Positions 1-7,560 of a stretch of DNA of 13,074 nt are shown here, piece by piece. Source of the DNA: Hamiltosporidium magnivora (taxonomy: Eukaryota; Microsporidia; Dubosqiidae); the NCBI GenBank assembly GCA_004325065.1, contig PITI01000393.1, forward strand, positions 1-13,074, in the 5' to 3' direction. Every line of letters starts with the position of its first letter. The stretch's first letter is position 1. The position numbers were made by a program, and so were the translations under genes. A model generated the notes under the pieces. It searched no databases. It was not told where the DNA came from and saw only the letters and a list, made by a program, of their open reading frames with translations.

Positions 1-250
1 ATATTTTTAAAAAATAAAAATCTTTTAAAAATTAGCAATTAATACAAAAAAAAATGAAATAAAAATGATTTGAGGATTTAAAAAATATATTTTTAAAAAA
101 TAAAAATCTTTTAAAAATTAGCAATTAATACAAAAAAAAATGAAATAAAAATGATTTGAGGATATAAAAAATATATTTTTAAAAAATAAAAATCTTTTAA
201 AAATTAGCAATTAATAAAAAAAAATGATTTGAGGATTTAAAAAATATATT
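1..250. repeat. 86-bp AT-rich tandem repeat, about three units
   Basis: Three head-to-tail units begin at positions 1, 87 and 173. The first two are 86 bp and almost identical; one visible difference is gatttaaa against gatataaa near the end. The third is about 73 bp because it lacks the stretch containing tgaaataaa, and a partial restart is visible at about 246 before the similarity ends at ctagaaa. Each unit contains tcttttaaaaattagcaatt and ends in atgatttgagga. The array touches the window edge, so it probably extends further left. It has no open reading frame and lies beyond the 3' end of the first gene. The near-identity of units 1 and 2 suggests recent amplification. Confidence 0.93.
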
Positions 251-471
251 CTAGAAAAATAATTTAAGTTTAAAAATAAAAGTGGTAGATTTAAGTAAGG
301 AAATCCATTGAAGGGAAACAATATAATATTAAATAAAAATTTATTAAAGAAAAGGAATTATTGAAAAATAAAGAAAAATAAATATTTATTGCTGAATACT
401 TTTAAGTTAAAATTTAAAGATAAACAATTATCTATATTTTTGACTTTTTTCTTCATTTAATTTAATAAATA
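251..471. other. Non-coding spacer between tandem repeat and first gene
   Basis: This is very AT-rich sequence without a credible reading frame on either strand. It contains one perfect 14-bp palindrome, aataaatatttatt, at 377-390. The same palindrome recurs at 464-477, right after the stop codon of the minus-strand gene. I see nothing else here. Confidence 0.6.
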
Positions 472-477
472 TTTATT
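472..477 (-). terminator. Candidate polyadenylation signal AATAAA
   Basis: On the minus strand AATAAA follows the TAA stop of the first gene after only three bases. It is part of the palindrome aataaatatttatt at 464-477. Very short 3' untranslated regions are usual in microsporidia, so the position is plausible. In such AT-rich DNA the hexamer also occurs by chance, so this is a candidate only. Confidence 0.4.
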
Positions 478-480
478 ATT

Positions 481-2526
481 TTAAAAGTCATAATTTTCTT
501 TTATTTTTATAAAAAGATCATTTTGATATTTTGTTTCTCTTCCTTCAAAAATATCTTCTAATATTTTACATGCAATATTTGTGGTCCATTCTTTTTCTTC
601 AAATGATTCTTTAAGTTGTCCAAAGAAATGTCTAAATCTTAAAAATTCGTCGGTTCTAAATTTAATTATAGTTAATCTTTCTACTAAATAGTCATCAATA
701 GTTTCTTTAACTATTTTCTGTACGTATTTTGATGAGTGTTCCATGTATTTTTTATATTCTTTTAGTATTTCGTTCATTTCTATTGAAAAAGTTACTAAAT
801 TTTTTTCACTGCACGCGTCTATATTTTTGATATTTTTTAAAATATTTTTTATGTCGTTTATAATTAAGGATTTGATTAGTTTTAAATTTTCGTTATTAAA
901 TCTTGAAAGCTTAGAAATATCGATATAGAATTTTTTAATATCGAAACCTTCTTTTTTTTCTAAATCAATTAGAAAATCAGTTTCTTCTTCGTTAATTTTA
1001 TTTTTCAAATTTTCTATTTCAGAAAAAAATCCACAAATAAGATGAATTTCTTGTCTTTTTATATAGCGAAGATTACTTATAAATGTTTCCAAATAAACAA
1101 AAATACTGTCAATAATAAATTGAAATGTAATATTAAATATTATTGGAATTGAAATATCAGAGTCGTTTTTATAAGATTGATTTGAGATTTCATTTTTAGA
1201 AAAATTAGAAATTGAAGAATTTGAATCAATTGAATATTGAGAATTATTGTTACGAATTAATGTTTTATTTTCTCTTCTAAGATGATTTATGTCTAATAAA
1301 ACGTATGAATTACAAAAAAGTGTATTTTCCTTTAAAATTCTAAAATATTCTTTAAACCAAGTCAGTGGTGTTTTTTCGTGTGTATTGTACAATTGTTGTG
1401 ACAAAAATTCTTTTTGTACTTTAATCAGCAATTCCAAAAGTACTGGAATATCAGAAATCAAATTATACTTTTCTTCAATCGTATTTTGATATTTTAAAAA
1501 CTCAAGAGAAAAGTGTAGAACAAGACTTCTTTTCTGCTGACTTTCTAATTTATACAATTCTCTAACTTTTAAACAAATCAAAGTATTTATTTTACAAATT
1601 AAATGATCCAAAGTATTTTTTGTAAATTCCTTTTCAGTTGAAAATAAATTGTTGATTTGTAAATCAGAATTATTTTTTAAATTTTCATCTTTTAATTCTT
1701 CAAAATATATTTTTGTATAAATTTGTAATGTTTTGAAATAACTTTCTATTTTCTTAAGAAGATGTTTAAACATCCATTCTGGTTTATCCAATCTGTTTGT
1801 GGATTTTTCAGTTAAGAAATGAAAATAAAAAGATTTTTTCAAATCTGAAAATAATATTCTAGGAATGCAAAATGACATTTCATTTCTTTTAAAATACAAT
1901 TCGTATTTTACAAGAAATTTTAAATAGAATACAAGATTATGTATTTCTTTAAGATCGTTAAGAAAATTCTTAATATTTTCAGTTATTAACATAAGTAAAT
2001 GTTGCTTGTTATATTCTTTATACTTTTTCATTTCAATTTCTAATTCTTTAAAATTATTTTTATTTGCTTGTTCTTCTAAAGAAGTAAAATTAGAAAAATC
2101 GATAAAAATTTTGTAGGTTGGCTTGAAAGAAATGCCTGTAATATTCTTTAACAAACTGTTGTATTTCTTTGTAATTTTATATATTTCACGTTTGATCCTT
2201 TCTTCTTTATAATTTACAACCATTTCCTTTAACTCTTCAAATATAATTGTATATTCTTTATGTTTCTCCACAATATAAATGTATTCGTTGTTTAATATTT
2301 TTTGTTTTTGTTGATGTGTTTTTATCTCATCTTTTATCTTTAAAAGTGCTCCCTGCAAATCCAAATTCTCTGATTCCGCAGCTTTTAGTTTATGCATCAA
2401 AGAATTTTCCTTTTGCAATAAATGTTCCATTGAATGGGTCGACATGCATAAATTTAAAAATATTATTCTTTCAATATTTAACCCCTTAATTTTTGAATCC
2501 TTAAATAAAATACATTTTTTTAGCAT
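481..2526 (-). CDS. Helical protein with N-terminal coiled coil; possible RINT1/Tip20-like tethering subunit
   Basis: This is an intact frame of 681 codons ending in TAA. Residues about 33-125 are rich in Leu, Glu and Lys in a heptad-like pattern and should form a coiled coil. The rest is almost entirely predicted helix, broken by a Ser/Asn-rich linker at about 417-455. There is no signal peptide or membrane segment. A coiled coil followed by helical bundles fits the CATCHR tethers. Near the C-terminus, IIKFRTDEFLRFRHFFGQL loosely recalls the RINT1/Tip20 (Dsl1/NRZ complex, Golgi-to-ER tethering) motif in which a Q-F-x-x-D segment precedes a hydrophobic F. This is an inference from remembered family shape and could be wrong; other CATCHR subunits or an unrelated helical protein are possible. 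Start: ATG 2526 gives the longest frame. However, a GGGG motif at 2482-2485 lies inside the first 16 codons, so ATG 2445 (MSTHSMEHLL, residue 28) or ATG 2430 may be the true start. Confidence 0.88.
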   Translation of the reverse strand: MLKKCILFKDSKIKGLNIERIIFLNLCMSTHSMEHLLQKENSLMHKLKAAESENLDLQGALLKIKDEIKTHQQKQKILNNEYIYIVEKHKEYTIIFEELKEMVVNYKEERIKREIYKITKKYNSLLKNITGISFKPTYKIFIDFSNFTSLEEQANKNNFKELEIEMKKYKEYNKQHLLMLITENIKNFLNDLKEIHNLVFYLKFLVKYELYFKRNEMSFCIPRILFSDLKKSFYFHFLTEKSTNRLDKPEWMFKHLLKKIESYFKTLQIYTKIYFEELKDENLKNNSDLQINNLFSTEKEFTKNTLDHLICKINTLICLKVRELYKLESQQKRSLVLHFSLEFLKYQNTIEEKYNLISDIPVLLELLIKVQKEFLSQQLYNTHEKTPLTWFKEYFRILKENTLFCNSYVLLDINHLRRENKTLIRNNNSQYSIDSNSSISNFSKNEISNQSYKNDSDISIPIIFNITFQFIIDSIFVYLETFISNLRYIKRQEIHLICGFFSEIENLKNKINEEETDFLIDLEKKEGFDIKKFYIDISKLSRFNNENLKLIKSLIINDIKNILKNIKNIDACSEKNLVTFSIEMNEILKEYKKYMEHSSKYVQKIVKETIDDYLVERLTIIKFRTDEFLRFRHFFGQLKESFEEKEWTTNIACKILEDIFEGRETKYQNDLFIKIKENYDF
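2482..2485 (-). promoter_or_regulatory. GGG-type microsporidian start-proximal motif (candidate)
   Basis: On the minus strand the sequence reads AAGGGGTTAAATATT. It is the only run of four G in this AT-rich 5' region and lies 36 bases ahead of ATG 2445. CCC-like or GGG-like motifs a short way upstream of start codons are described for microsporidia from Encephalitozoon cuniculi onward. If this is the promoter element, ATG 2526 lies upstream of it and is not used. A spacing of 36 bases is long for the motif, so confidence is modest. Confidence 0.35.
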
Positions 2527-2789
2527 GAAAATCTGTTAAGAAAAATTTTGGTCTACAAAGAAATAGAAGATGACCTTTAATCAATAGAACTCAAGAAAAT
2601 GAACCTTTGTTTTAATGTAAAACAGACCTAAGAAACGTTTTAACTACCAGGTAGGTATTTAATTCTATATTTTGGGAGAGAGGTGACTTTAATCGTTATA
2701 GAATACATTATTAATATGATGCAATTCTATTCAAAAGAAAATGCTTGTTTATAACTATACTAAATATAATAATTGATAGCTTCAGTCAC
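2527..2789. other. Intergenic stretch, possible upstream edge of retrotransposon remnant
   Basis: There is no credible gene on either strand. From about 2690 some plus-strand words (for example gatgcaattc at about 2719) could be the eroded RHN-to-zinc-knuckle part of the retrotransposon that becomes readable at 2791, but I cannot align it with confidence. Confidence 0.4.
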
Positions 2790-2790
2790 T

Positions 2791-3218
2791 AGCTCTAATT
2801 GAATAAGAGCTTTAGTTTACAAAAATAATTTTCTCGAACTAAGTATGTAGAAATAAGAGCTGATACTAGAATAAAAACTGATGTTAAAATTCGGAATAAT
2901 AGACCTGATATATTTATATTAGATAAGAAATAAATCGTTGTTATTATCGAGTTGGAAATTACTTCACAAGATTTGCTTCAAATTTTATGATAAAATTAAG
3001 AAATTAGGACCCGGGGCCAATGAGTTAAGTCTTATTTATAAATTTAAAAATGATAAAATTTCTTATGAAATGACGAAATATACTATTTTTTTCAAAACGA
3101 AGTAAGGTGCCTTAAAATGTTCCAAATACTAGTAAGATTGGGTATATACGGGTTAAGTAATGAAAAATTACCTATTTACTTAATCCATTCTTTTTCTACC
3201 TTTCGGTGTCGAGAATGA
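2791..3218 (+). pseudogene. Decayed non-LTR retrotransposon, C-terminal restriction-like endonuclease end (left copy)
   Basis: This is the C-terminal end of a LINE-type polyprotein of the R2/NeSL-like kind that carries a PD-(D/E)XK restriction-like endonuclease, as recalled from microsporidian copies. One frame from 2808 to 2990 has only two internal stops (2826 and 2931). It reads KYVEIRADTRIKTDVKI, then RNNRPDIFILDKK (the RPD motif), then VVIIELEITSQDLLQ (the I-E-V-G-I-T strand, second acidic residue). After a frameshift it reads KLRN-stop-D, then NELSLIYKFKNDKISYEMTK at 3019-3078. A further frame gives QILVRLGIYG and SFSTFRCRE, ending at TGA 3216. The catalytic Asp and Glu survive as letters, but stops and indels make it dead. 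No reverse transcriptase part is visible, as expected of a 5'-truncated LINE insertion. It is oriented opposite to the genes. Confidence 0.78.
3150..3186. repeat. Inverted repeat, 11-bp stem with 15-base loop
   Basis: The arm gggttaagtaa at 3150-3160 pairs with ttacttaatcc at 3176-3186, with ten Watson-Crick pairs and one G-T pair. It lies inside the retrotransposon remnant, so it may be a chance result of decay. I see no U-run or gene end that would make it a terminator. Confidence 0.6.
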
Positions 3219-3996
3219 ACAAATAGAAGCTTTTATTTGTTTCTTTTAATTCGTTGTAATTCTTGATTATAGGGGATGGGTCTGTATATTCAGTGTGGTT
3301 TATATCCAACAAAAACGGTAACAATTATTTTAACATAATTCTACACTCTATTGTCAGTAGATAGTTTTTAATACATAATTCTACACTCCATCCGTCTTGG
3401 AAAATATTAATTGTATATTTTTTTAGAAAACATAAAAAATTATTTGTAACAATTACATTTAAATATTTAAAGAGACATTGGTAGGGCCAATATGATGATT
3501 AGAACGAAGAAGAATATTAAAAACTTAGCAATAATGTTTGGAATGAAGAATTTTATTCAACTGAAAATTCAAAAAAAAATAGAGAATAATCAAGATTATT
3601 ATTTTTATAGTAGAGGAAGATGAAAGAAAATAATTAGTTTAAAGAAAGTATAAAAAAATCAGATATTGTAAACTTAAATACTCATTCTATAAGTACCCTA
3701 TCTTATTAAAAGCTGGTTTATATTTCTACTAATAAAGTTGTTTTTTAAAAAAATACTTTAAAATCTATAATTTTCATTAAGAGATTTTATGACACGGCTA
3801 ATGATTTAAATAAAACTTAAAACAAAAAAATTTCATTCAATATTTTTATCATTAGAATTCCTTAAAGAACAAAATATAATTGAAAAAATATTTATTCATT
3901 TGAAGTTTCAAACAATTGAATTGATGCAAAACACAGATAAAATTTTTAATACATTGTCATTCAAGTTGATTAACGATCTTAAAACCAAAATAAATA
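3219..3996. other. Intergenic region between retrotransposon remnant and SCC3
   Basis: No supported gene. Two features stand out. The 16-bp word acataattctacactc occurs exactly at 3333-3348 and 3373-3388. The plus strand also has a stop-free run of 70 codons at 3810-4019, closing at TAG 4020-4022, whose first Met is internal (at LMQN). It overlaps the 3' end of SCC3 by 26 bases. That run is helical in character but has no recognisable motif, and one such run is about what chance allows here. Confidence 0.5.
3333..3388. repeat. Direct repeat of 16 bp, period 40
   Basis: The sequence acataattctacactc is repeated exactly at 3333-3348 and 3373-3388 with an unrelated spacer containing ttgtcagtagatag. 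It is relatively GC-rich for this gap, which makes chance less likely. It could be a short tandem duplication or a scar flanking a lost insertion. Confidence 0.65.
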
Positions 3997-6969
3997 TTAT
4001 AAAATCGATACTTCTTTTATAGATTCATTCTTACTTTTCTTATTACATTTCTTAGACAAAATACGTTTAAATTTATCATCCTTAGTCATACTTTCCAAAA
4101 CAATACATTCATTCTCATTCAAATTTGATATAAAATATTTAAAAACATCATTCAATGAAGGATATTCATAACCTTTATCATAAAATCGTTTTATATTTTT
4201 AAAAATTAAATTTTCTTTTTTTATTTTTGTACTTAAAGACTTAGAAATTAATATAAAGTTATTAATTTTGTTTTGTAAATCTTTTTGTTTTTTTAACGAA
4301 ATTCTTTTAGCAAATTTTTTATTCAAATTATTTTCATTTTGATTACTTTTAAATAATTCTATATTTTTTTCAAGATAAAAAAAAAATCCATTAATAATTG
4401 CTTCTTTATTATTAATTCTAATAATTATTTCTTTTATTATATCAGGAGATGTATAATATAACAAATATGATATCTCGGAAAATATATTTATATTAATTAA
4501 TTTAAACAAAAAAATTATCAAATTATTAGATTTTTCTTTAAGTTTAAAGTTAGTTTGAATCATTTGTTCATTTTTATTTTCTTTGGATTCAATCTCTTCA
4601 GAATTTAAAACTTTGAAGGATTCATGTATTTCATTTTTATTATTCATTAAAAATTTGAGAAGTTTTAGAAAACATTTTGAAAATATATTCTTTAAAACAT
4701 TTGTGCCATCGAAATATAAAATAATTTTTGGAAGTTCAATTTTTTCAGGCAAAATATCTTCTTCTAAAATATTTTGAATTTTTTCAACGGTTTCAATTTC
4801 AATTGAAGGACTATCAAAAAGTAAATCTTCATTCAAATTATTATTTAAAGAATTTTCTATTTTCACATTTCCGTATTCTTTAAACAAAATATGGAAATCA
4901 ATCAAATATGAAAACTCATTTACATTAAATTTTGTTAAATTTAACTCTTTAATTTTTTCATATTTTTCTTTAATTATTAGCCATATAAATCCATAGCATA
5001 ATGATATTGAATCGTAATTGTTATTTAATTTTTCAGTAACATCAAAATATTGAATAAACCATTTCATTAAGTTTGAATTATCATTTTGTAAAAATAATTC
5101 AAGAAAATTCTGACTCAAATATGAGAATTCAATTTCAATTTTTTTCATAAAAACCAAAATACTTTCAAGTAAATTTCTATTTAAAATATTATCAAATGAA
5201 TTCTCGGTTGCTTCCATATTGTTCACTGAACTACGATTTTCTTTTTTATTAGCATTTATAGATATCGAAGGTGCTCTAAATTCCGAGTTTTTTGAGTCAA
5301 ATATATCTTCCATTAATAATGTAGAATTGAAATTTGATAGGTTTTTACTTTCATCAATATTAATATCTTTACTTTCAGTCTCAGAAATTGTACCATAAAA
5401 CATAAAAAAAATTTTTTCTATTTCATCATAAATATTTCTTGTGACTTCGGGATTTTCTTTGAAAACTGACAAATCTATTTTATTAAAGCATTCGATGAGA
5501 ATTTTTATAATTTTAATTTCATCCTTAAAATATTTTAAAAGTTCCAGTAAATTCTTCAATGAATCCCAATTCGGATTTAAAACGGAAAAAAGTATTTTGA
5601 AATAACATATTGGTGCTTCTTCACAACAAATTTCTTCCTTTTTTCTGATAAAATTAATTTTTTTAATGAAAGGTTGTATTGATTCTACATTTATTTTTGA
5701 AATTAAAAATAGAGAAGTATTCCTATAAATTTCATGAATATTTGAAATTAAAGTTTCTTCATCAGCAGAAAGTTCCCAATTATTGAAATCTAAATGGAAA
5801 TCTTCTTTTGCAAGACTTAAATTTTCACAGAGTGTGGTATTTAAAGAAATTTTATTTTCTTTTTCTTCCTTTTTATTCTCTAATTCATTTTTTTTATATT
5901 TTTTTTTAATATTACCTTCAGTTTCTTCTTCGGAATCTAAAATCGTTATTTTTGATTCATCAAAAGATATTTTTTGTTTTTTATTGAATTCTTCAATATT
6001 TTGATTTGACATACTGCCACCTATGCTAAAATAAGCCAACTCGTTTATAATATTTACGACAGAAGAATCTACGCAGGAAGTTTTAAGTATTTCAAATAAT
6101 TTATTTCTTTCAATAAATCCACGTTTATACAAACAAATTATAAGAACAACACATTCTGTACGACACACGTTTGATTTATCATATAAAGAAATTTCAATAA
6201 TTCTTTTCATAAAAATATCTAAAAAATTTAAAATTACTTGATTGGTTTGTATTTTTTTACTAAAATTTTCCATTCCGTATTCAGAAATACTCACTTTTTT
6301 TATTTTAGAAACCGAATATTTTATATTTTTATTTTCAATTAATTTAATAATAATTTTTACAGCTTTTTTTCTTAAATTGTCTATTTTATCATTCAAAGCT
6401 AATCCTATATATCTCAAATAAGATGGTTTAACAAGTACATCATTAACTAAAATCCATTGGCATAAATAATCTAACGAGATACTTCTAATATTAGGATCTA
6501 TATCTTTTATTCGTTGTAGAAACACTTCTTTCAAAAGAAAATCACAAGAAACTTTTGTTTTTAAAAATATTTTTATTTTCGAATAAATACAAATTGTAGA
6601 AAAAAATCTGATATTTCTTGTTTTTGAAGAAGTTAAGGAAATAAAAGGTTTGAAATCGGAAATTTTAAAAAGAGAAAACAGTTTGGAAATTTTCTTTGAA
6701 GATTTTTTGTCGGCTGTTTGTAGCAAACTCAATAATTCAGATTCTGTAATTGTTTTTGCGAGTGTTCGTACAGGCAAAGAAACCAAAGGATCGTCTTTTT
6801 GTGGAATAGAAAGATTTATATCATCAAAAATATCCAATTTACTTGATTTTATACCATCAGAAAGTAAAATACTTGTCTCTTCTTCTAAATCTTCATTTAT
6901 ATCTGTTTCTACCATTTCAATAGTTTTTTTATTTTCATTTTCTTTCTCCACCATTTTTATGCGGGTCAT
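3997..6969 (-). CDS. SCC3: Cohesin subunit Scc3/STAG (stromalin)
   Basis: Scc3/STAG binds the kleisin Scc1/Rad21 in the nuclear cohesin ring and is needed for cohesin loading and sister-chromatid cohesion. The 990-residue protein is somewhat shorter than yeast Irr1/Scc3 and human STAG proteins. The diagnostic part is the stromalin conservative domain, about residues 148-235: FLQRIKDIDPNIRSISLDYL and QWILVNDV, then YLRYIGLALNDKIDNLRKKA. This follows the STAG pattern F-V-H-R-Y-R-D-x-x-P-x-I-R, then Y-L-K-Y-I-G-W-x-L-x-D-K. A HEAT-like helix pair follows (LDIFMKRIIEI, about 250-260). Residues 7-60 are acidic; about 325-375 is a charged, low-complexity linker; the C-terminal half is helical and poorly conserved; the tail is Lys-rich. 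There are no internal stops. ATG 6969 gives the longest frame, but a CCC motif at 6963-6965 lies just inside it, so ATG 6954 (MVEKEN, 985 residues) is the likelier start. Confidence 0.95.
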   Translation of the reverse strand: MTRIKMVEKENENKKTIEMVETDINEDLEEETSILLSDGIKSSKLDIFDDINLSIPQKDDPLVSLPVRTLAKTITESELLSLLQTADKKSSKKISKLFSLFKISDFKPFISLTSSKTRNIRFFSTICIYSKIKIFLKTKVSCDFLLKEVFLQRIKDIDPNIRSISLDYLCQWILVNDVLVKPSYLRYIGLALNDKIDNLRKKAVKIIIKLIENKNIKYSVSKIKKVSISEYGMENFSKKIQTNQVILNFLDIFMKRIIEISLYDKSNVCRTECVVLIICLYKRGFIERNKLFEILKTSCVDSSVVNIINELAYFSIGGSMSNQNIEEFNKKQKISFDESKITILDSEEETEGNIKKKYKKNELENKKEEKENKISLNTTLCENLSLAKEDFHLDFNNWELSADEETLISNIHEIYRNTSLFLISKINVESIQPFIKKINFIRKKEEICCEEAPICYFKILFSVLNPNWDSLKNLLELLKYFKDEIKIIKILIECFNKIDLSVFKENPEVTRNIYDEIEKIFFMFYGTISETESKDINIDESKNLSNFNSTLLMEDIFDSKNSEFRAPSISINANKKENRSSVNNMEATENSFDNILNRNLLESILVFMKKIEIEFSYLSQNFLELFLQNDNSNLMKWFIQYFDVTEKLNNNYDSISLCYGFIWLIIKEKYEKIKELNLTKFNVNEFSYLIDFHILFKEYGNVKIENSLNNNLNEDLLFDSPSIEIETVEKIQNILEEDILPEKIELPKIILYFDGTNVLKNIFSKCFLKLLKFLMNNKNEIHESFKVLNSEEIESKENKNEQMIQTNFKLKEKSNNLIIFLFKLININIFSEISYLLYYTSPDIIKEIIIRINNKEAIINGFFFYLEKNIELFKSNQNENNLNKKFAKRISLKKQKDLQNKINNFILISKSLSTKIKKENLIFKNIKRFYDKGYEYPSLNDVFKYFISNLNENECIVLESMTKDDKFKRILSKKCNKKSKNESIKEVSIL
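6963..6965 (-). promoter_or_regulatory. CCC-type microsporidian start motif of SCC3
   Basis: The minus strand reads ATGACCCGCATAAAAATGG. The CCC lies eight bases ahead of ATG 6954, the spacing described for CCC-like elements upstream of microsporidian start codons. The first ATG (6969) sits upstream of this element, so transcripts starting near the motif would begin translation at 6954. A near-identical arrangement occurs at the LRR gene. Confidence 0.5.
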
Positions 6970-7385
6970 AAAATTTTAAAAAAAAACAGAAAAAATATTT
7001 AAATGAGTTTCTGAATAGACTAAAGAATACAAAATAATATAATTGAATTCTTAACTTTTGAATCGGTATTTTATTAGAATTTTATTTGAAATCAATTTAT
7101 TTAAATAAAGGAATTTAATTAACAACTTTGAAGAATATTTAAAAAGTTCTGATGATGTTTTGCTTACCATTTACAATACTATAAATTATATAGGCTTTAT
7201 ATTATCTCATATTATCTATTAATCCTGTGATTATTTTTGGTATAAAAAAGGTTTCCATTTGTTTAAATTTTACTTGATTTACCAGTCATCCCACGAATTT
7301 ATATGAAATTTACTAAATATTGTGAAATCCTTGATAATAGGCATTTTTTTGTTAGATTAGATATTATATCTTTTTATATTCAGTA
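6970..7385. other. Upstream region of SCC3, no gene seen
   Basis: AT-rich sequence without a credible reading frame, and with no clear TATA-type or other promoter element apart from the CCC motif inside the gene start. It grades into the possible integrase remnant. Confidence 0.5.
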
Positions 7386-7560
7386 ATGTCCCGACCACGA
7401 TAACGACTCATCTAAAATGTTTAAATGGTTCACAAAAACTAAGACACAAATAATAGAATTTTGAACAAGATATGGCTCTTCTAATTTGCTTATAAATCAT
7501 ACACAACTTATAATAGTGAGATGATCTGAACATGAAACAAATGAAATCTTTTAATTAGTC
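7386..7560 (+). pseudogene. Possible remnant of a retroelement/DDE integrase
   Basis: One plus-strand frame with only two internal stops (TGA 7473 and TGA 7533) reads DSSKMFKWFTKTKTQIIEF, then TRYGSSNLLINHTQ, then SEHETNEIF. Ty3/gypsy-type integrases commonly show S-K-M or S-K-Y after the first catalytic Asp, then a helix ending in R-Y-G-x-P-x-x-L, then D-x-G-T-x-F. The fragment resembles that order, but the Asp-Gly core is eroded and the first-to-second acidic spacing is shorter than usual. No protease, reverse transcriptase or long terminal repeats were found. Treat as a candidate. Confidence 0.25.

Noticed and set aside
1..250. The tandem repeat as a CRISPR array or telomere
   Set aside because: The units are contiguous with no unique spacers, and the 86-bp AT-rich unit bears no resemblance to telomeric short repeats.
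3184..3233. Plus-strand peptide LPFGVENEQIEAF, resembling the L-P-F-G-L-x-N-A-P motif of Ty3/gypsy reverse transcriptase
   Set aside because: It lies exactly where the left non-LTR copy should encode its arginine-rich C-terminus (R-R-G-V-E type), and the neighbouring frames align with the right copy. The resemblance is best explained as the frameshifted end of that element.
6650..6979. Plus-strand open frame of 109 codons inside SCC3
   Set aside because: It lies entirely opposite a conserved, well-supported coding sequence, and its Ser/Phe-rich product is typical of antisense reading of a Lys/Glu-rich gene.
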